Assembly: GCA_947623455.1 (NCBI GenBank) | Contig: OX392543.1 | Span: 20,768,757-20,832,756, forward strand | From: Mimachlamys varia | Taxonomy: Eukaryota; Mollusca; Bivalvia; Pectinida; Pectinidae | Length of the DNA stretch: 64,000 nucleotides | Direction of reading: 5' to 3' | Shown here: positions 12,304 to 25,440 of the stretch, one piece after another | How the letters are laid out: each line of letters begins with the position of its first letter | How positions within the stretch are numbered: position 1 is the stretch's first letter | Program-made: the position numbers and the translations under genes | The notes under the pieces: generated by a model | The model's input: the letters and a program-made list of their open reading frames with translations, nothing else | Told to the model about the DNA's origin: nothing | The model's database searches: none

Positions 12304-13337
12304 CAATAAAAGCATTGAAATATAAACGAAGAAAAATATTTCATGAAGTGTTCAGATAAGGTATGCACTTTGTATTTTTAGAACTCATCATTCAAGGATT
12401 TCTGAAGACTTAAATTTCAGATTCTAATGTTAAAGGAAGGAATTGTGTTTTCATTAAGAATAGCTCCGTATTGGGAGTGGATAGAGGATTATTTACGATA
12501 TTTTTCATGCTTGTTTCCCATGATATGGGCCTTTGTTTTGGGATCTGTATTCCATCAGGAGAGTTGGGATAAGACAAAGAGTTCCAGGGACCGCCCCCCC
12601 CCCCCCCTTACCGGTTTAGTTATCTGTAGTAGTGACTGCCACACCCTGACCAATGGGCAACCTGCTTAGTGTCCCAAGTCACACTGGGGACTGTGTGGGA
12701 CCTGGTACGTGTAAAGTAGACAAAAAAGAGCAAATCTCTTTAAAATATTGATAATGATATTACATTATTTTTTATTTTGTGTATTAATATTGAATCTGCT
12801 TCACACAGCTTCATCTGGATTTGTGTACCAAGGGAAACATCCCTGATTATCCAATATGGCGTCCCTCTGATTCGTCGATCTTCCACTGAAATAAAACTTG
12901 ATACACATCTATGTCATTGTAATATTAGTGCACACCCACTTTTGGATTTTAATTTTCTTCAGAAAAATGTGAGCAGATTACAGCACGCATTTGCTCGACT
13001 GTGATGGACTGCCTGCTTGTGACAAGTACAATGTATCTTTCAGGGAGGCGTGTTTAGAATTTGATTGGTCAGTGACATAAAATTGATTGGTCAGTGCATT
13101 TATATAAACTCTAGTAACTAAATTTCAATGAATTTTCACCAATTTGTTTTTTTAACAAATAATTTTGATGGCTGCATGATAGAAACAAAGCTATCAATAT
13201 ATAGCTTTGAAATCGCTGCATGACGAAACATGGACCTCCACCATTGATAAAAACTTGTAAGGGTGGATTGAGACATGTAGAGATAAACACATAAGCAAAT
13301 AAACATAAAACAGATTTTGTAAACCTAGGTACCTTAA

Positions 13338-13722
13338 AGGCCCAATATACGTAACTTCAGGAATTTGTTCGTGATTCTGAAAAATTCTGAAAAAAATCCA
13401 GTTGATAACCATGCAAAAATAAGCCGGAAACGAGGCAAACCTGAGCGGTAACTAACAAGAAAGACTTGACAGAAAAATCTAAATAACTGAAAATAATTCA
13501 GGTGGGGCCCACTTTAACAACAAACCGAAGTGAGAAGACGGTTCAAAATGGACGCGTGTTTACAAATACTGAGATTCAACTGCTGCTGTACCGGTAACCG
13601 CGAAAGAATTCATCTTGAATGTTGCTGATATCAGTTAATCTTAACTAAATCTATAAATGTAATAAGTTTTTAGGCTTGATTTTGCGCTTCAAGATTTGCT
13701 GAAAGTTACGTATATTGGGCCT
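13338..13722. mobile_element. TTAA-flanked MITE, copy 1 (385 bp)
   Basis: Terminal inverted repeats begin AGGCCCAATATACGTAACTT and end AAGTTACGTATATTGGGCCT, flanked by TTAA on both sides (13334-13337 and 13723-13726). No coding capacity is seen. TTAA duplication is the hallmark of piggyBac-superfamily transposases, so this is probably a non-autonomous derivative. A second copy lies at 59736-60112. Confidence 0.85.
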
Positions 13723-14224
13723 TTAATATCTACAAAGGCATTTGTTAAAAATTATTGTATAACCAACTGTTTGAGGCATGGAAATCCTTCATTCCATTGT
13801 ATCTGGGAACACTGTCTGGCTGACACAGTGAGCTTAGACATTTCCTAGTACAAGTCTTACCCTGTGATTGGAGTGGTAACATCTACTTCATCATGTCCTG
13901 TGGAGGAGGAGGGGGAACTCAGGGGGAGATACTCCCTCCTAGGTCTCCTTATACCTATCAACAGATTACATACACATCTACCAAGCTGAGGGTGGGCTGG
14001 ACAGGGCTATGGTCACGTAATGTTAAAACAAATTTACCGTAAAAAATCTGGTCAGGATCACTTAGAAGCTTGCTAACCACTGAACATGGGTTGTTGTCCC
14101 TATCATGGTTTTAATTACATCTATATAAAAAGAGAAGTAAGCCTTTGATATTTGAGGCGAATTGATGTAGGTTACTATGGGAGATAGGAGGAGTCGTGAC
14201 TCCTGGGTCAGTCCCTGAGCATGA

Positions 14225-14410
14225 TCACGATTATTAAAGCTCATACAGGGAAGGGTCGGTCAGTGTCTATTGGAGGGGTCACAGAGGGGGTTGTTTGGGG
14301 GGGGTCTACTACAGGGAAGGGTTGGGCAGGGACTATTAAAGGGGTCACAGAGGGGGCCGATGGGGGGCTTCTACAGGGAAGGGTGGGTCAGGGCCTATTG
14401 AAGGGGTCAA
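14225..14410. repeat. G-rich tandem repeat, about 65 bp, three units
   Basis: ACAGGGAAGGGT and GGGGTCACAGAGGGGG words recur three times, giving an open frame on the + strand that is not protein-like. Confidence 0.7.
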
Positions 14411-14483
14411 AGTGGAAGTCATAGAAAGGGGAGAGGGGGTGGGGGGTTAAAGGTTTGGTGCAGCCTTAGAGGTCTTTACATCT

Positions 14484-14532
14484 TTTTTGCATCAATGTCG
14501 CAACACCTTAACCACTCGGCCACCGCGGCCCT
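14484..14532 (-). mobile_element. SINE head fragment (tRNA-like 5' end)
   Basis: The reverse complement reads GGGCCGCGGTGGCCGAGTGG then TTAAGGTGTTGCGACATT, the A-box end of the same tRNA-derived SINE found at 55711. Confidence 0.7.
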
Positions 14533-15148
14533 CGATTGTCAAGAAATTTCAATGCACATGTCTTTTGTTTAATTTTGAGATGAATATGAAAAACAATATG
14601 GATGACAACAGGGAGAAGTGACACTTTAGCTAACATGGAAATCTTTAATCTGAAGAAGATTGTCGAGTTTCTGGAAAGAATTACAGATCCAGTTGTTTCA
14701 ACCTATCACCTATTCTCCTTGAGAGGTTTCTTGTTTCAAATGACTCAGGATAGTTTTGTTCTCCATTTCAAGCATTAATGAGAAGCAGTTTTTTGAAAAT
14801 AAAAAAAAATCAATGTGGAAATTAATTTTAGGAAACACTTTTGACAGAGTATATACATTATAGGAGCACTAACCTGATTCCGGTGAATGTTTAAATCAGT
14901 GTCGTCAAAATCGGTCTCAAGACCAATTAATTACTGAGACACGTGGGTGAAATAAGAGAGAAAAAAACATTGTCGAGGGCGGTAATAAAAAAAGCCTATA
15001 GTTGCATGTCGCATTGTATCTGCTGTATACATGTTGGCTGTCATTACGAAGTCACGCCAACGAAGTCCTACTTCTGATATATCTAATTTGCATGAATTAG
15101 TCCCCAAAGTCAGACAATGAATAATGGTAGAATTCGTAAATTACTTAA

Positions 15149-15171
15149 TTTGCATAATGTCATTATGCACT
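15149..15171. promoter_or_regulatory. Palindromic POU-like site
   Basis: TGCATAATG-T-CATTATGCA is a perfect 9-base inverted repeat with one spacer base. About 65 bases upstream, CTAATTTGCATGAATTAG is another near-palindrome with an octamer-like half. Such pairs resemble POU/homeodomain dimer sites; function is not shown. Confidence 0.3.
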
Positions 15172-15282
15172 AAATAGCTCTAGAATTAAACTAGAAAGGA
15201 TGTCCTTGATTGTTACATCATTAGGGAAGACCGATGTTCTTCATTTTACGAAAAAAAAAAAAATGCTTCCTCATCGATTCAT

Positions 15283-15372
15283 TAACTCGTTCACCCCTGA
15301 AATTTAAAAATGAACTATTCCATCCTTTGAATTGGAAGAGTTCAATTGTGTCTTAAGGGGTGAATGAGTTAA
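15283..15372 (-). repeat. 88-bp fold-back element (reverse), near-consensus with TTAA ends
   Basis: TTAACTCGTTCACCCCTGAA to AAGGGGTGAATGAGTTAA. The outermost bases are TTAA on both sides, possibly the target duplication. Confidence 0.92.
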
Positions 15373-17321
15373 AGGATGTTGTTTAAGATTTGTGGGTGGT
15401 CTTCTAATCATTGAATGACATTTGGAGGAGTTGAAACACTGTTGGTACTAATTAAGAGTTTTGTCACCACAAGCTCATCAGCTGTTTAATTTGATTAGTC
15501 CGCTGCGCTCGCCATAAAATACAGTTTGAAGCTATTTTTTGGACCATTTTTCTGCCTGCAAGGTTTGTGGGGCCAAACATTTCAGAAGAAGTATTTATTT
15601 GTCATTATACTTATTCTAGATCTACCTGTGATAAAAATAATCCAAAACTTTAATTAAACTACCTGCATTTAAACATAGAAGATTATATTCATGCAGCCTT
15701 TAGAATAAATTCAGAAAAAGACTTTCGCATTTGGGTGGTTTGGACGTAGTGGATAGCATATTTCATTACTTTCCTTTCACCAAGGTTACCTGGGTTCAAT
15801 TCCCAAATCAAATGTTAAACTGTTTATTTGTTACCTGTCATATTGTGACCGATTTTCTCCATGTACTATAGTCCAACAAAAGTGATGAATATTAGTTGCA
15901 CTGTATATTTGTTTTAAAATTAATAAAAATGATATCTGAAAATAATTATAAAGACATTTTCTATTTTTGGTTTGTCTTTGGTAAAAGATATTAATCGTAC
16001 TTTCCAGAAATAGTGTTCATATGTGAAACAAATCTAATTAGAAAAAATCCTAACTGGAAATATGCTCTTTTTTTTTTAATTCAAATTTGCTTGTGGTGAT
16101 TTTCAAAAGTGTATATAACACATTGTAGTTAATTTGATTAATCCTGACAAAAGATGATCTTGATGAATTGACATTTTTCTTTTCTTGTCATTAAAAAACA
16201 AAAACAGTTTGAAGGAATATTTTTTATTTCGTTAAAAATTTACGGTATAATATGAATCTGTTCAGGTATGTGCGAGGGGGAAAATGATACATATTTATCA
16301 CTTATACAGGTATAGTTAATTTGTTGACAAGTAAATAAACACGATGAAACTGACGACTTGCACAGATAGACGTTGGAATGGATCAGCGATTACTGACATA
16401 TTTTGGAGTATTTAAGACAGAATGTATCCACAACTTGGTGTAAACTGGCAATATGTTATTTTTCCGTTCATTATAAAGGCATTACTTTCGTAACTTCAAA
16501 GATTGAAGAGTGATACTATCGCTAGGGGGTTGCCGGGGAAGCCAAAACCTACAGGAAGTGGGGAGATAAGAAGAGAAAAGGTGGAGTTTGTCCTAGCACC
16601 ATCCCGAGATTACTCAAGCTTACCAAGTTCATCCTGGTATAGAAATATCATTATCTGCACCCGGAGACATGCTTCCTAAAAGATATCGTATAACATATAA
16701 ATTGGGAGGAATGACTTCTTGAAATTTTTGGAGATTTTGAGATAAGTGGGAAACATTTTCCTTCTAAAGTTGAAAAATTGAAATGCACTGGACATTTACA
16801 AATGTATACGGTTTATAGATAAACAGAATGAGGGAAGAGGGGGAGCGGGCATGATTATATTAGTAGTTTGGGAAGGGGGGGGGGGGGCAATATGACATCA
16901 TTGCACGATCTGAAATCTGAAATACACCTTTCCATTATGGGATTGGTCAAATATTTTAACAGAGTGATTTTCAGAGTGTCTGTTTTGGTTGAATGAAATA
17001 GGAGGAGGGGGGAGGGGGGGTCGAGTTTGGTTGTATGGTTGAGTCTGTAATATAACAATTTATTGCTTCAAAGTTGATCAACAAGTCTTAAATTGAGGCA
17101 ATTCAAATATGCATGAAGATGCTAGCTTTGATAAGGAATAGGTCATGGTGGCCATGTCTGAAATTCTGCTTTCACTATATAACTCCCATCACCGAATGGT
17201 TCAAGGCCTACATTATGTTGCATGATGTAGGCACAAAATCTACTAAACCATTAGTCTGTCCTTTTACTCTACCGTGAGACACACCATCTTTCTTCCACCG
17301 CCAAAACCTTGCACATCCTTG

Positions 17322-17715
17322 TAGGGCTGCCGGTATACCATGGTATAAAGATGTGATGGTATGTACTGTGGTACATTAGTCCTGACAAGTTTTTTTGGGG
17401 ACTTTTATTTAACTTATCAATGAACTGTTTGTTACATAGATCAACTTTAATTCCATGGTTTAATTATAATTTCCTATCAGTTTGCTGAACAACTATAGGA
17501 CAGACATAGCCGCACTCAAATAATATTAGAGGATAACACAAAGAGAAACTTATGACAGGCCTCTTGTGGATTGGCTTCATAACAAAAACAGCCAGAGACC
17601 TTTAGCTAGCTCAAACATTCAATCAAGGTGGTATACCATGGTTCTACTTACCACAGTATTTGCCTTAATACCGTGGTACACCGTGGTACTTTTGATTTTG
17701 TGGTATGCAGCACTA
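17322..17715. mobile_element. hAT-like MITE with 8-bp target-site duplication (394 bp)
   Basis: An exact direct repeat CATCCTTG flanks the element (17314-17321 and 17716-17723). Termini are TAGGGCTGC and, inverted, TAGTGCTGC, followed by GTATACCATGG-type palindromic sequence near both ends. An 8-bp duplication with a TAG-starting terminal repeat is typical of hAT transposons. There is no coding capacity. Confidence 0.8.
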
Positions 17716-18042
17716 CATCCTTGAATGGCCATCACTGTAATAGGACGTAAAACACAATCTGTTTTCTTAGTCCGCATGGTAGATTTGTTAGCTCCAATAT
17801 ACAGTGTAACTTTTAGGTTTTCAACCGAAATATTTGCCGATATAAATAGCGCCTTAATGGCTTCAGTAAACATCCAATATTGACATATCTAGGGATTAGT
17901 GTAATGGTTTTTCACACTGTTTTTAATGTATGTATAAGTACAAGCCTTCACACAGTTGAGTGATCTATATCATCATCACCTTCCTAAATATCTTACGTTC
18001 GGTCACTTGTCAGATCCTACTATTTTACGTAAATATGATACT

Positions 18043-18160
18043 AAAATTGTTAGGAATAAAAAAGATTTTCAGAAAATTATGCCATTTTCTATGAATAACT
18101 AAAATTGTTCGGAATAAAAAGATTTTCAGAAAATTAAGCCATTCTATGAATAATAATTAT
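18043..18160. repeat. Two-copy tandem repeat, about 57 bp
   Basis: CTAAAATTGTTAGGAATAAA through GCCATTTTCTATGAATAA occurs twice in succession with minor changes. Confidence 0.75.
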
Positions 18161-18386
18161 GTATACATCTGATACAGTAATAGTTCAAAAGAAAAAATAT
18201 AAAAAAATGAATTAGTTTAAAAGGAAGTAGTTCTTTATAATTTGCTGTATTTTCAATGGTTTAAATTACCCTGTAATGTTAAGAATCATATTCAGAGCTT
18301 TGACATGTTATAATTTTAGAATTCACAATCCCTTGCTTTAGTCAAAGGACTAAATACCGTTTAAGAAATCCAAATCAATGTTAAAT

Positions 18387-18468
18387 TTGTTTGCGCCTGA
18401 ATTTTCATAATGAACTATCTGTTACAACCTTCGTTTGAATTGGTTGTGTTTCAGGGATGAATGAGTTG
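18387..18468 (-). repeat. 88-bp fold-back element (reverse), diverged
   Basis: GCGCCTGAATTTTCATAATG to GTTTCAGGGATGAATGAGTT. Confidence 0.75.
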
Positions 18469-18830
18469 AGACTTGGTGTCTAATATTTTGTCTACAATTT
18501 AACTTCAAATAGAAGATCAAGGCACCTGTAGTCTTTTAGCCAAAATGCACAAAAAATGTCCTATGTATAATTGAAGCAAAGTTTGAAATTTAATTCTTAT
18601 TATTTACAATCAATCCTTAATTGTCATCTTGAAATTGTATAACTTGAAGAAAGCATTTCATTTGAAGTATTCAGTCAAGCCTATAAATATAAAATATTCT
18701 TACTTGTTTACCTTGTGGAATTGTCAGATCAGCTCAGCGTTTTTTTAGGGTCCCACCAACTTGGAGATAACGTGGTTCAACTGCAAAAAAAATTGTTGAA
18801 TTTCATCCGTCTCATTCCCACTTGCACAGG

Positions 18831-18920
18831 AACTCATTAGCCCCTGAAATTCCATAATGGACTATTCAGTCCTTTGAATTGAAAGAGTTCAATTGCTCTT
18901 CAGGGGTGATTGAGAGTTAA
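18831..18920 (-). repeat. 88-bp fold-back element (reverse)
   Basis: AACTCATTAGCCCCTGAAAT to TTCAGGGGTGATTGAGAGTT. Confidence 0.9.
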
Positions 18921-19866
18921 AAGTCACATCTTGGTTCTTGCTGTTTGGGTTAGGGTTCCCACTGAATTCTGGGGAAGGGGGATAACTCTGGTCTTAAGCT
19001 AATTAAGTGATGATGTTTCTAAATTGTCTTCATATACTCATTTGGAAATGCGTATTTTATACAGCTCCTGTTTATAGCTATGAAGGAAAAGGTGACATAT
19101 ATATAAGTTAAGATGTGTGTATTTGAAATATTTGAAGTTTATTTCATTCATTTATTTGAATAAAAAATTTGCATTGTTAAGTATTTATCATATTGACCTA
19201 ATAAGCATGCTGTACACTTAAAAACCCCAAACAGTTTACCTAATAATACTATTGGGATGTACAGGGAAAGTTTCAATTTTAAATCTTAGAAATATCTGGA
19301 ACAGATTCTTCGGTCGAAAGATTATAAATTGTAGATCAGTGATGTTAGAAAAATAAAATGCTGACTTTAATAGAGCAGTACTGGGGGGGGGGGGGGATTC
19401 ATCTTGTCTGAAATGGGATAATTCTCCCCTAAATTCACCACTTTCGTAATAAATAAAAAGGCAACTTCTTAAAAAGACACAACATGAGCAATTTTAATGT
19501 TAAAGTTTCTTTTTGTTCAACTTGTTATGATCTTTAATATCTAAAATCAAAGTGATGCATTACCCCCTAAGTCGGTTTTGGGAGGGAGGGGAGGGGGTGC
19601 AATTATCTTCAGTTGATGCCTGTAGGGAGCATCACGCTTCTTGATTTTCCTTTCAGCTGCCGATTATTATAAAGTGAAATCTAACGTAAAAGATATAATA
19701 AGTTCTTCTTTAAATCAAATTATTAAAAGGATAAACCAGTGGGAAAATTCTCTTACCCTAATAGATACTTCTTTTTGAAAGGAATATATCAAAATAATGG
19801 GCCTGTTTTTGTCCCCCTGCTTTCAGTACCAGTCCAGCCCTAGCTGTTATAGACTGTTACTGGCTC

Positions 19867-20047
19867 GGTTTCATCAATGTTCCTTTACTAAAGGAAACTC
19901 CTTAACTTCAAAAACCCTATAGGAAAGCATTAAAGAATTTAAGGGGAAAATCTTAAGTTAAGGAACTTTCCTTAAATTCTGTAACGCTTTCCTATGGAGA
20001 TTTTTAAGTTAAAGAGTTTCCTTAAGTTAAGGAACGTTGATGAAACC
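19867..20047. mobile_element. Fold-back MITE of about 181 bp
   Basis: GGTTTCATCAATGTTCCTTT at the left end is answered by AAGGAACGTTGATGAAACC at the right end. The interior is also self-complementary (CTTAAGTTAAGG-type words, AGGAAAGC/GCTTTCCT). No target duplication is obvious. Confidence 0.75.
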
Positions 20048-21584
20048 AGGGCCTGGGTAGGTCTTAACAGCATTGTACCCAGCTTCCTGTCAAGAGATCA
20101 AACACAATTAATAAGAAGGAAATCATGGCGGCATCTGATTTTAAAAAGTTAATGATAAAGGAGGGATATTCGATTGCCGGCAACTTCATTTGAAAAAAAG
20201 TTGAGAGACAGACAAATATGGTCCTTTTTCGATCCTTTCTTTTTATTGCAGGCAAACGCTACCCACTGTAAAAACTCTTGTTAATTTGACACCAGTGTTA
20301 ATTTGCACAGATACTTTTTGGGATTTAAAATGCTGGAAAAAAACCTTTTACCAATTCAAAAGGATATGCATTCATACATGCAAACAAAAATTTGGTATTT
20401 TAATTTGCACAGTATTTGGACAATTGAAATTATTTTATTTTGTTTCATTCTAGCTTACTGATTTGATAGAATTTATGATAGTCTCTTGACATTTAGATTA
20501 TGTGAGAATGAAATACATGTTTTTGATAGAAACACTGTGTATGCTAAGAAAAAACCGTTTCAAAATTGATTCCGTCAGATGATTTAGAATCTGTAATTTA
20601 TAGAATCTAATAAAAGATCGCTACTTTTGTGTCCTTTATTCACTTAAGATCTGCCGGAAGTTCCTCTGGGTCCAAAATCACATGCTACTTTTACGACATA
20701 ATCTCCGCAGTAAATAAGCTTGGCGTTAGAGGTGGGCGTCTGTGATATGCTGGAGTGTCTAGAAATGATCCTGAATTGGATTTTCCACGATTTTAAGAGT
20801 TCAAACTGTTTAAAATGACAAGTCTTCCTACCCTCTAAGGGCTTAAAATTAGATTTACCTTGTACGAGTGAATGTTTTAGAATTATTTGAGTTATAATAC
20901 TGAACTGCTAAATCAGCATTTTTTAAAGAAATCTTTGTAAGGTTCGTTCAAGTAATAAGTGGGAATTAGACAGAAAGCTTATGACGTATGTTTGTGTTAA
21001 TAGTTAGAACAGAATAAAATTTGTTCTTCCTGGTTTTTGTTTAATCATCTAATTTCTAACGGTTGATATATTTCATCACAACTTTGTCAGAGTTTGAAGT
21101 CTTTGATTGCTTTATTGTAAATATGATAAGATGAAAACAGTTGCATCCATTAAAAAACAAGAATGTTGAGCATTGCTCTCACCGGATCACTTAAAGTTAA
21201 CAAACACAAAGATAAATCGAGACCTTGACCCACATTTTTTCAGAATGAAATAAACGTTGTGATGAGTGCTCTACCATGTGTTGTACTATGATACTAATCT
21301 TGGGAAGATTCAATTTTGTGTCTACCTCCAAAATATGAAAGCTTTCCAGGGCTTGTAAGACTGAAAGTTCAACCCCCAGTGGGAGAGAAATCAGAACTCT
21401 CTTATCAATGAAGTTAACGAAGAGATGTACCTTAACCGAAAGCAACATCCCGTAGAGCCATCAGATTATATTGGACTATCTTTACGAATCTGCCACTTGT
21501 TTCTACGCTATGATCAGATTTGAAATTTGGGCGTTTCCTAATGTACCTGTTGAACATATAATATCATCGCCATGACTACAATTA

Positions 21585-21710
21585 TGATAGATTTTGAAGG
21601 ATACAAGGGACCCCTTGATAGATTTTGAAGGCTACAAAGAACCCTTGATAGATTTTGACGGATATACATAATGCTCCGTGTGTTAGATTTTGATGGATAC
21701 AGGAAGAACT
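21585..21710. repeat. About 38-bp tandem repeat, four units
   Basis: GATAGATTTTGAAGGATACA and variants recur four times. Confidence 0.7.
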
Positions 21711-24023
21711 CGTTCAAGTCTGGGTCACTTTGATGTTTGGTAGATACATATTTAAACAACAGTTATCTCTTGATGAACAAAACGCATGCTGGAATCAGAT
21801 TTGTGATAGCAAAATGGCTAGTAACTGTCTGTAGCCACCGTGCTTTCTATGTCATCGAAACAGCTGTTTGCTACCTTACATTGATAAAACATGAAGTATC
21901 AAGTTTAGATTGTTGTCTAAAAACGGCACCCTTTTACTATGGTATGCTGACTGCAGACAGAATGTAGAAGTTTAAATGACAAAGTTGTGTAATCATTATA
22001 AGAAATGTTGTGGAGAGCGAAATTTGTTTACAATTTGAGATATAAACATTTAATCTTTCGGAGACACGATTGCCCCTGATACATAAACATGACACAGAGT
22101 ATCAATTGAAGGTCTGTTGCGCAATGCACTTGATTTAAAGTGGGACGAACTATCTCGGAACAGACTGCTTTTTGTTGTTTTGGAGGGGATGAAAACAAAT
22201 CTGTGAGTTTTTGACTTAAAGTATTTTGACATGATTATAAACATGACTAGCAGAGACATTTTTTCCACTTCTGTTAAACGATTTCATCATTTCATGCTAA
22301 AAAAAAGAAGCAGACTTTTGTGACAGATTCGGAAAGATTATGCAATCTTAACGGATTCCTGTTGACTGTCCATCCCCAAACAAACCGTAAATCGCTTCCG
22401 ATTCAAATCTTGATGAAATGTATTCCAAATTGCATTTGTAGGGATGGATTTTAATTTGAAGCTTGGGCGTAATCTTTCCTGATAAACATTCATATATCAG
22501 ATTAACTACATGACAACATGCAGAAATACAGATGGTTGTCTTTCTATCAGCCGACTATATCCCTCTTGATTCGGGAAATCTGAAATCTCGACAAATTTTA
22601 ATGTAATTGATTTTAAGTACAATAAAGTGAAATACTTCCATTTTCATTTGAAAACATGTGTAATGTACATTTATCAGAGCATATAGATATATTTACAATA
22701 TGAAAAAATAGTGAAATGATTGTCTTTGAAATAACTTGGTTTTAGGAAGAAAGATTCAATTTGAATACAATTCAGTTTGCACATGCATGTAAGAAATTCA
22801 GTATAGTGTTGTTATTATTTTTATTAAAATCAAGGGCAATTTTTTGGAACATTTATCTTTATCCCTCAGTTAATTGGACTGTTTATATATTTGGAACACC
22901 TTAAATTTCTCTGTAGCATGTAAACCAGGTTATGGGCATTTTGGAGACCTTTCTCTGTATGTATTATGCCCATTTGGAATACATTGGTCGTTTTTAGTTA
23001 TGCCACACATTTTGAACACCTTCCATAAACACTGAACATAAAATGAAGATTTCAAGAACTAATTAATACTATTTATCTAAATAAATATTCAAATAAAATG
23101 AATTACCTCATTCAAGGTAAATCTCCAGGCAACCTTTTATCAGGAAGAAGCATGGATTAAAGGCTTTGTAAACATCTTCTTCAGGTTGGAAAGTATGATA
23201 TAATGTAAAGATTATTTAACACAACCAAATATGTTTTATGTGAGGTTTCCATGACAAAGTGCGATATGTACCCTGTCACCCTCATCAGACTTATAATTAC
23301 CAACAAAGTGTATATGCACACAGCAGGTGTAAATTGTGTACGAGTTGGTAAATGACAAATTGATCATTTCGTCTATGCTAGCTGTTAGATGTATGTACAA
23401 TAGTAAAGTCATTGTACAGAAGTGACTATAGATTCAACTATGCTTTGTTTATGACTTGGTCATAGATGTGCGGGAATCTGTCACATATTTTGGTTGTGTG
23501 AAATAATCTTTACATATAAGCCTGGATAAAAGGTTTTTGTTTGCAACCAACTGCTGATGAAGAGAGTGCATGGAGAAAAGGAATTAAGCAGGAACTTTGG
23601 GCCTCTTGTCAGTTCAGCAAGGTTAACATCTGATAACAGCTGATCATGATGAGCAGTGCGACCTCTGTTTGACCTCTGTAAAACCTAGACAGGAGGGTCT
23701 ATCACAATTATCTAGATATGGCAGGACTTCCTATAGTACATGGACGTGCAAAGATAAACGTTCACTAAAATAAAATTTAAAGCATTTGGGAAACATCCAT
23801 CGTTTATTTTACAATTAATCAGTGTTATAGGAGTGATATCTTGAATTCAAACATCTGATAAACTTTGATTCCTGCAATAAAACATTCTGTTACCATAATG
23901 ATCATGGATCCAAGCATTTCATTGACCTGGATGAAAACTTGTTGATATGAAAAGTTTTAAACTGATTGTGGCAGCAATAAGGTGATCGATGGACTGCCTC
24001 TGATGACACTATCCGATACATGG

Positions 24024-24240
24024 CTATTGGAAAAACAGACAGATAGACAGACAAATGGACTTGAGATAGACAGACAAACGGAAATAATATGGATAGACAG
24101 AATGGAAATGAGATGGATAGACAGACAAATGGAAATGAGATTGATTGACAAACAAAAATAAGATGGATAAGACAAAAGAACGGAAATAAAAAGGATAGAC
24201 ATACACACTGAAATAAAATGGATAGACAGACAAACTTACC
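24024..24240. repeat. GATAGACAGACAAA-type minisatellite
   Basis: About seven imperfect units of 26-35 bases with words GGATAGACAGACAAATGGAA and ATGAGATGGATAG. Open frames on the minus strand across it are repeat artefacts. Confidence 0.8.
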
Positions 24241-25214
24241 ATTTTGACAAGATCTTCATCTTATTTAATCAAATGATTTTACCTGAGAGTTGGTTTAAGT
24301 GAAAGAGGATCAGATGAATGTGTGGTGTATGGAGGTCCAGATGACCAGTATAGCTTAGTATACTGTACTTGATAATTAAATTCTTAATTTAAATGTACAT
24401 TTAAATGCTACTACGGTCCTCACCCACTTGGATCTGTATTAGGTGCTGGACCATAAGTGACCATTGCCTGAAACTCTGCCTTCTTCCCTTTAACTATCAA
24501 GTTTTACTGTTCAGAAGATAGATGCATATTTCAGAAAAAGGGTCGTGCAAGGGAAGTAACTCCCAAGGATTTATTGATACTCTAAATGTCAAAAGATTCT
24601 GTGTTAACCATTAATCGGGGAGTTAAATTGTTTATACCGAATGGATAATTACGTTGCATGCCGTCAGAATATTAAACTGGAAGGGAAGAAAATGATCCAA
24701 TATTTCCTGTGTCATCGAGAACAGCTTGTAACTGGCAATCAAAATGGCCATCCTTGTATTTCGTGTGAGATTAGGTTTCTATACCAGATATCACGGTCTC
24801 TTGGGATGGTTTGAAATTGATCTTTTCATCGTTTGAGACCAAAACAGAATTATCTTTATGGCTCCTACATGCACGTGTAATAAAGTTGCGGATACTGGGA
24901 TGAAAAGTGATATTGAATTAAGTGCTATTAATTTGTGATCTTTCTCTAGGGTTTTCATATGGTTAGATGGCATAAATGCTCTTTTCTCACTCGTGAACAA
25001 AAAGGATACAGATACTGGAATCCCTGCGAAGCAGTTGATTATGCCGAATCGGAACCTTAGCGGATCAGTCCGTATTGTGCTTGGAGTGTTGGCTGATAGC
25101 TACATGTGAAAGCTCATTTGTTGCGTGCTAATCAGTGAATTGGTACAGAATTGTATGGAACAATTGACAGCAACGGCTTTATAATTTCAATCTCTTAAGT
25201 ATTAAAAAATTGTC

Positions 25215-25440
25215 TTATCTAAAGTTCTAGAATTGTTCTAGAATATTTCTAAAACCAGTGTTCTAAAATATTTTTAGAATTTAACTGCTAGAACATTATT
25301 ATCTATATTATTGTCTTATATGTATGTGTTCTAAAATTGACCAGAACTTATCCAGAACAGTTTTAATGCAGTTCTAGAGCGCATTTGTTCTAGAACAGTT
25401 CCAGTGAAATTCTAGAACAGTTCAAAACTTTTCCACAGTG
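25215..25440. repeat. TTCTAGAAC-rich, self-complementary region
   Basis: The words GTTCTAGAA and TTCTAGAAC recur in both orientations at least eight times, so the region can fold on itself. It may be a degenerate fold-back element; no clear termini are seen. Confidence 0.55.
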
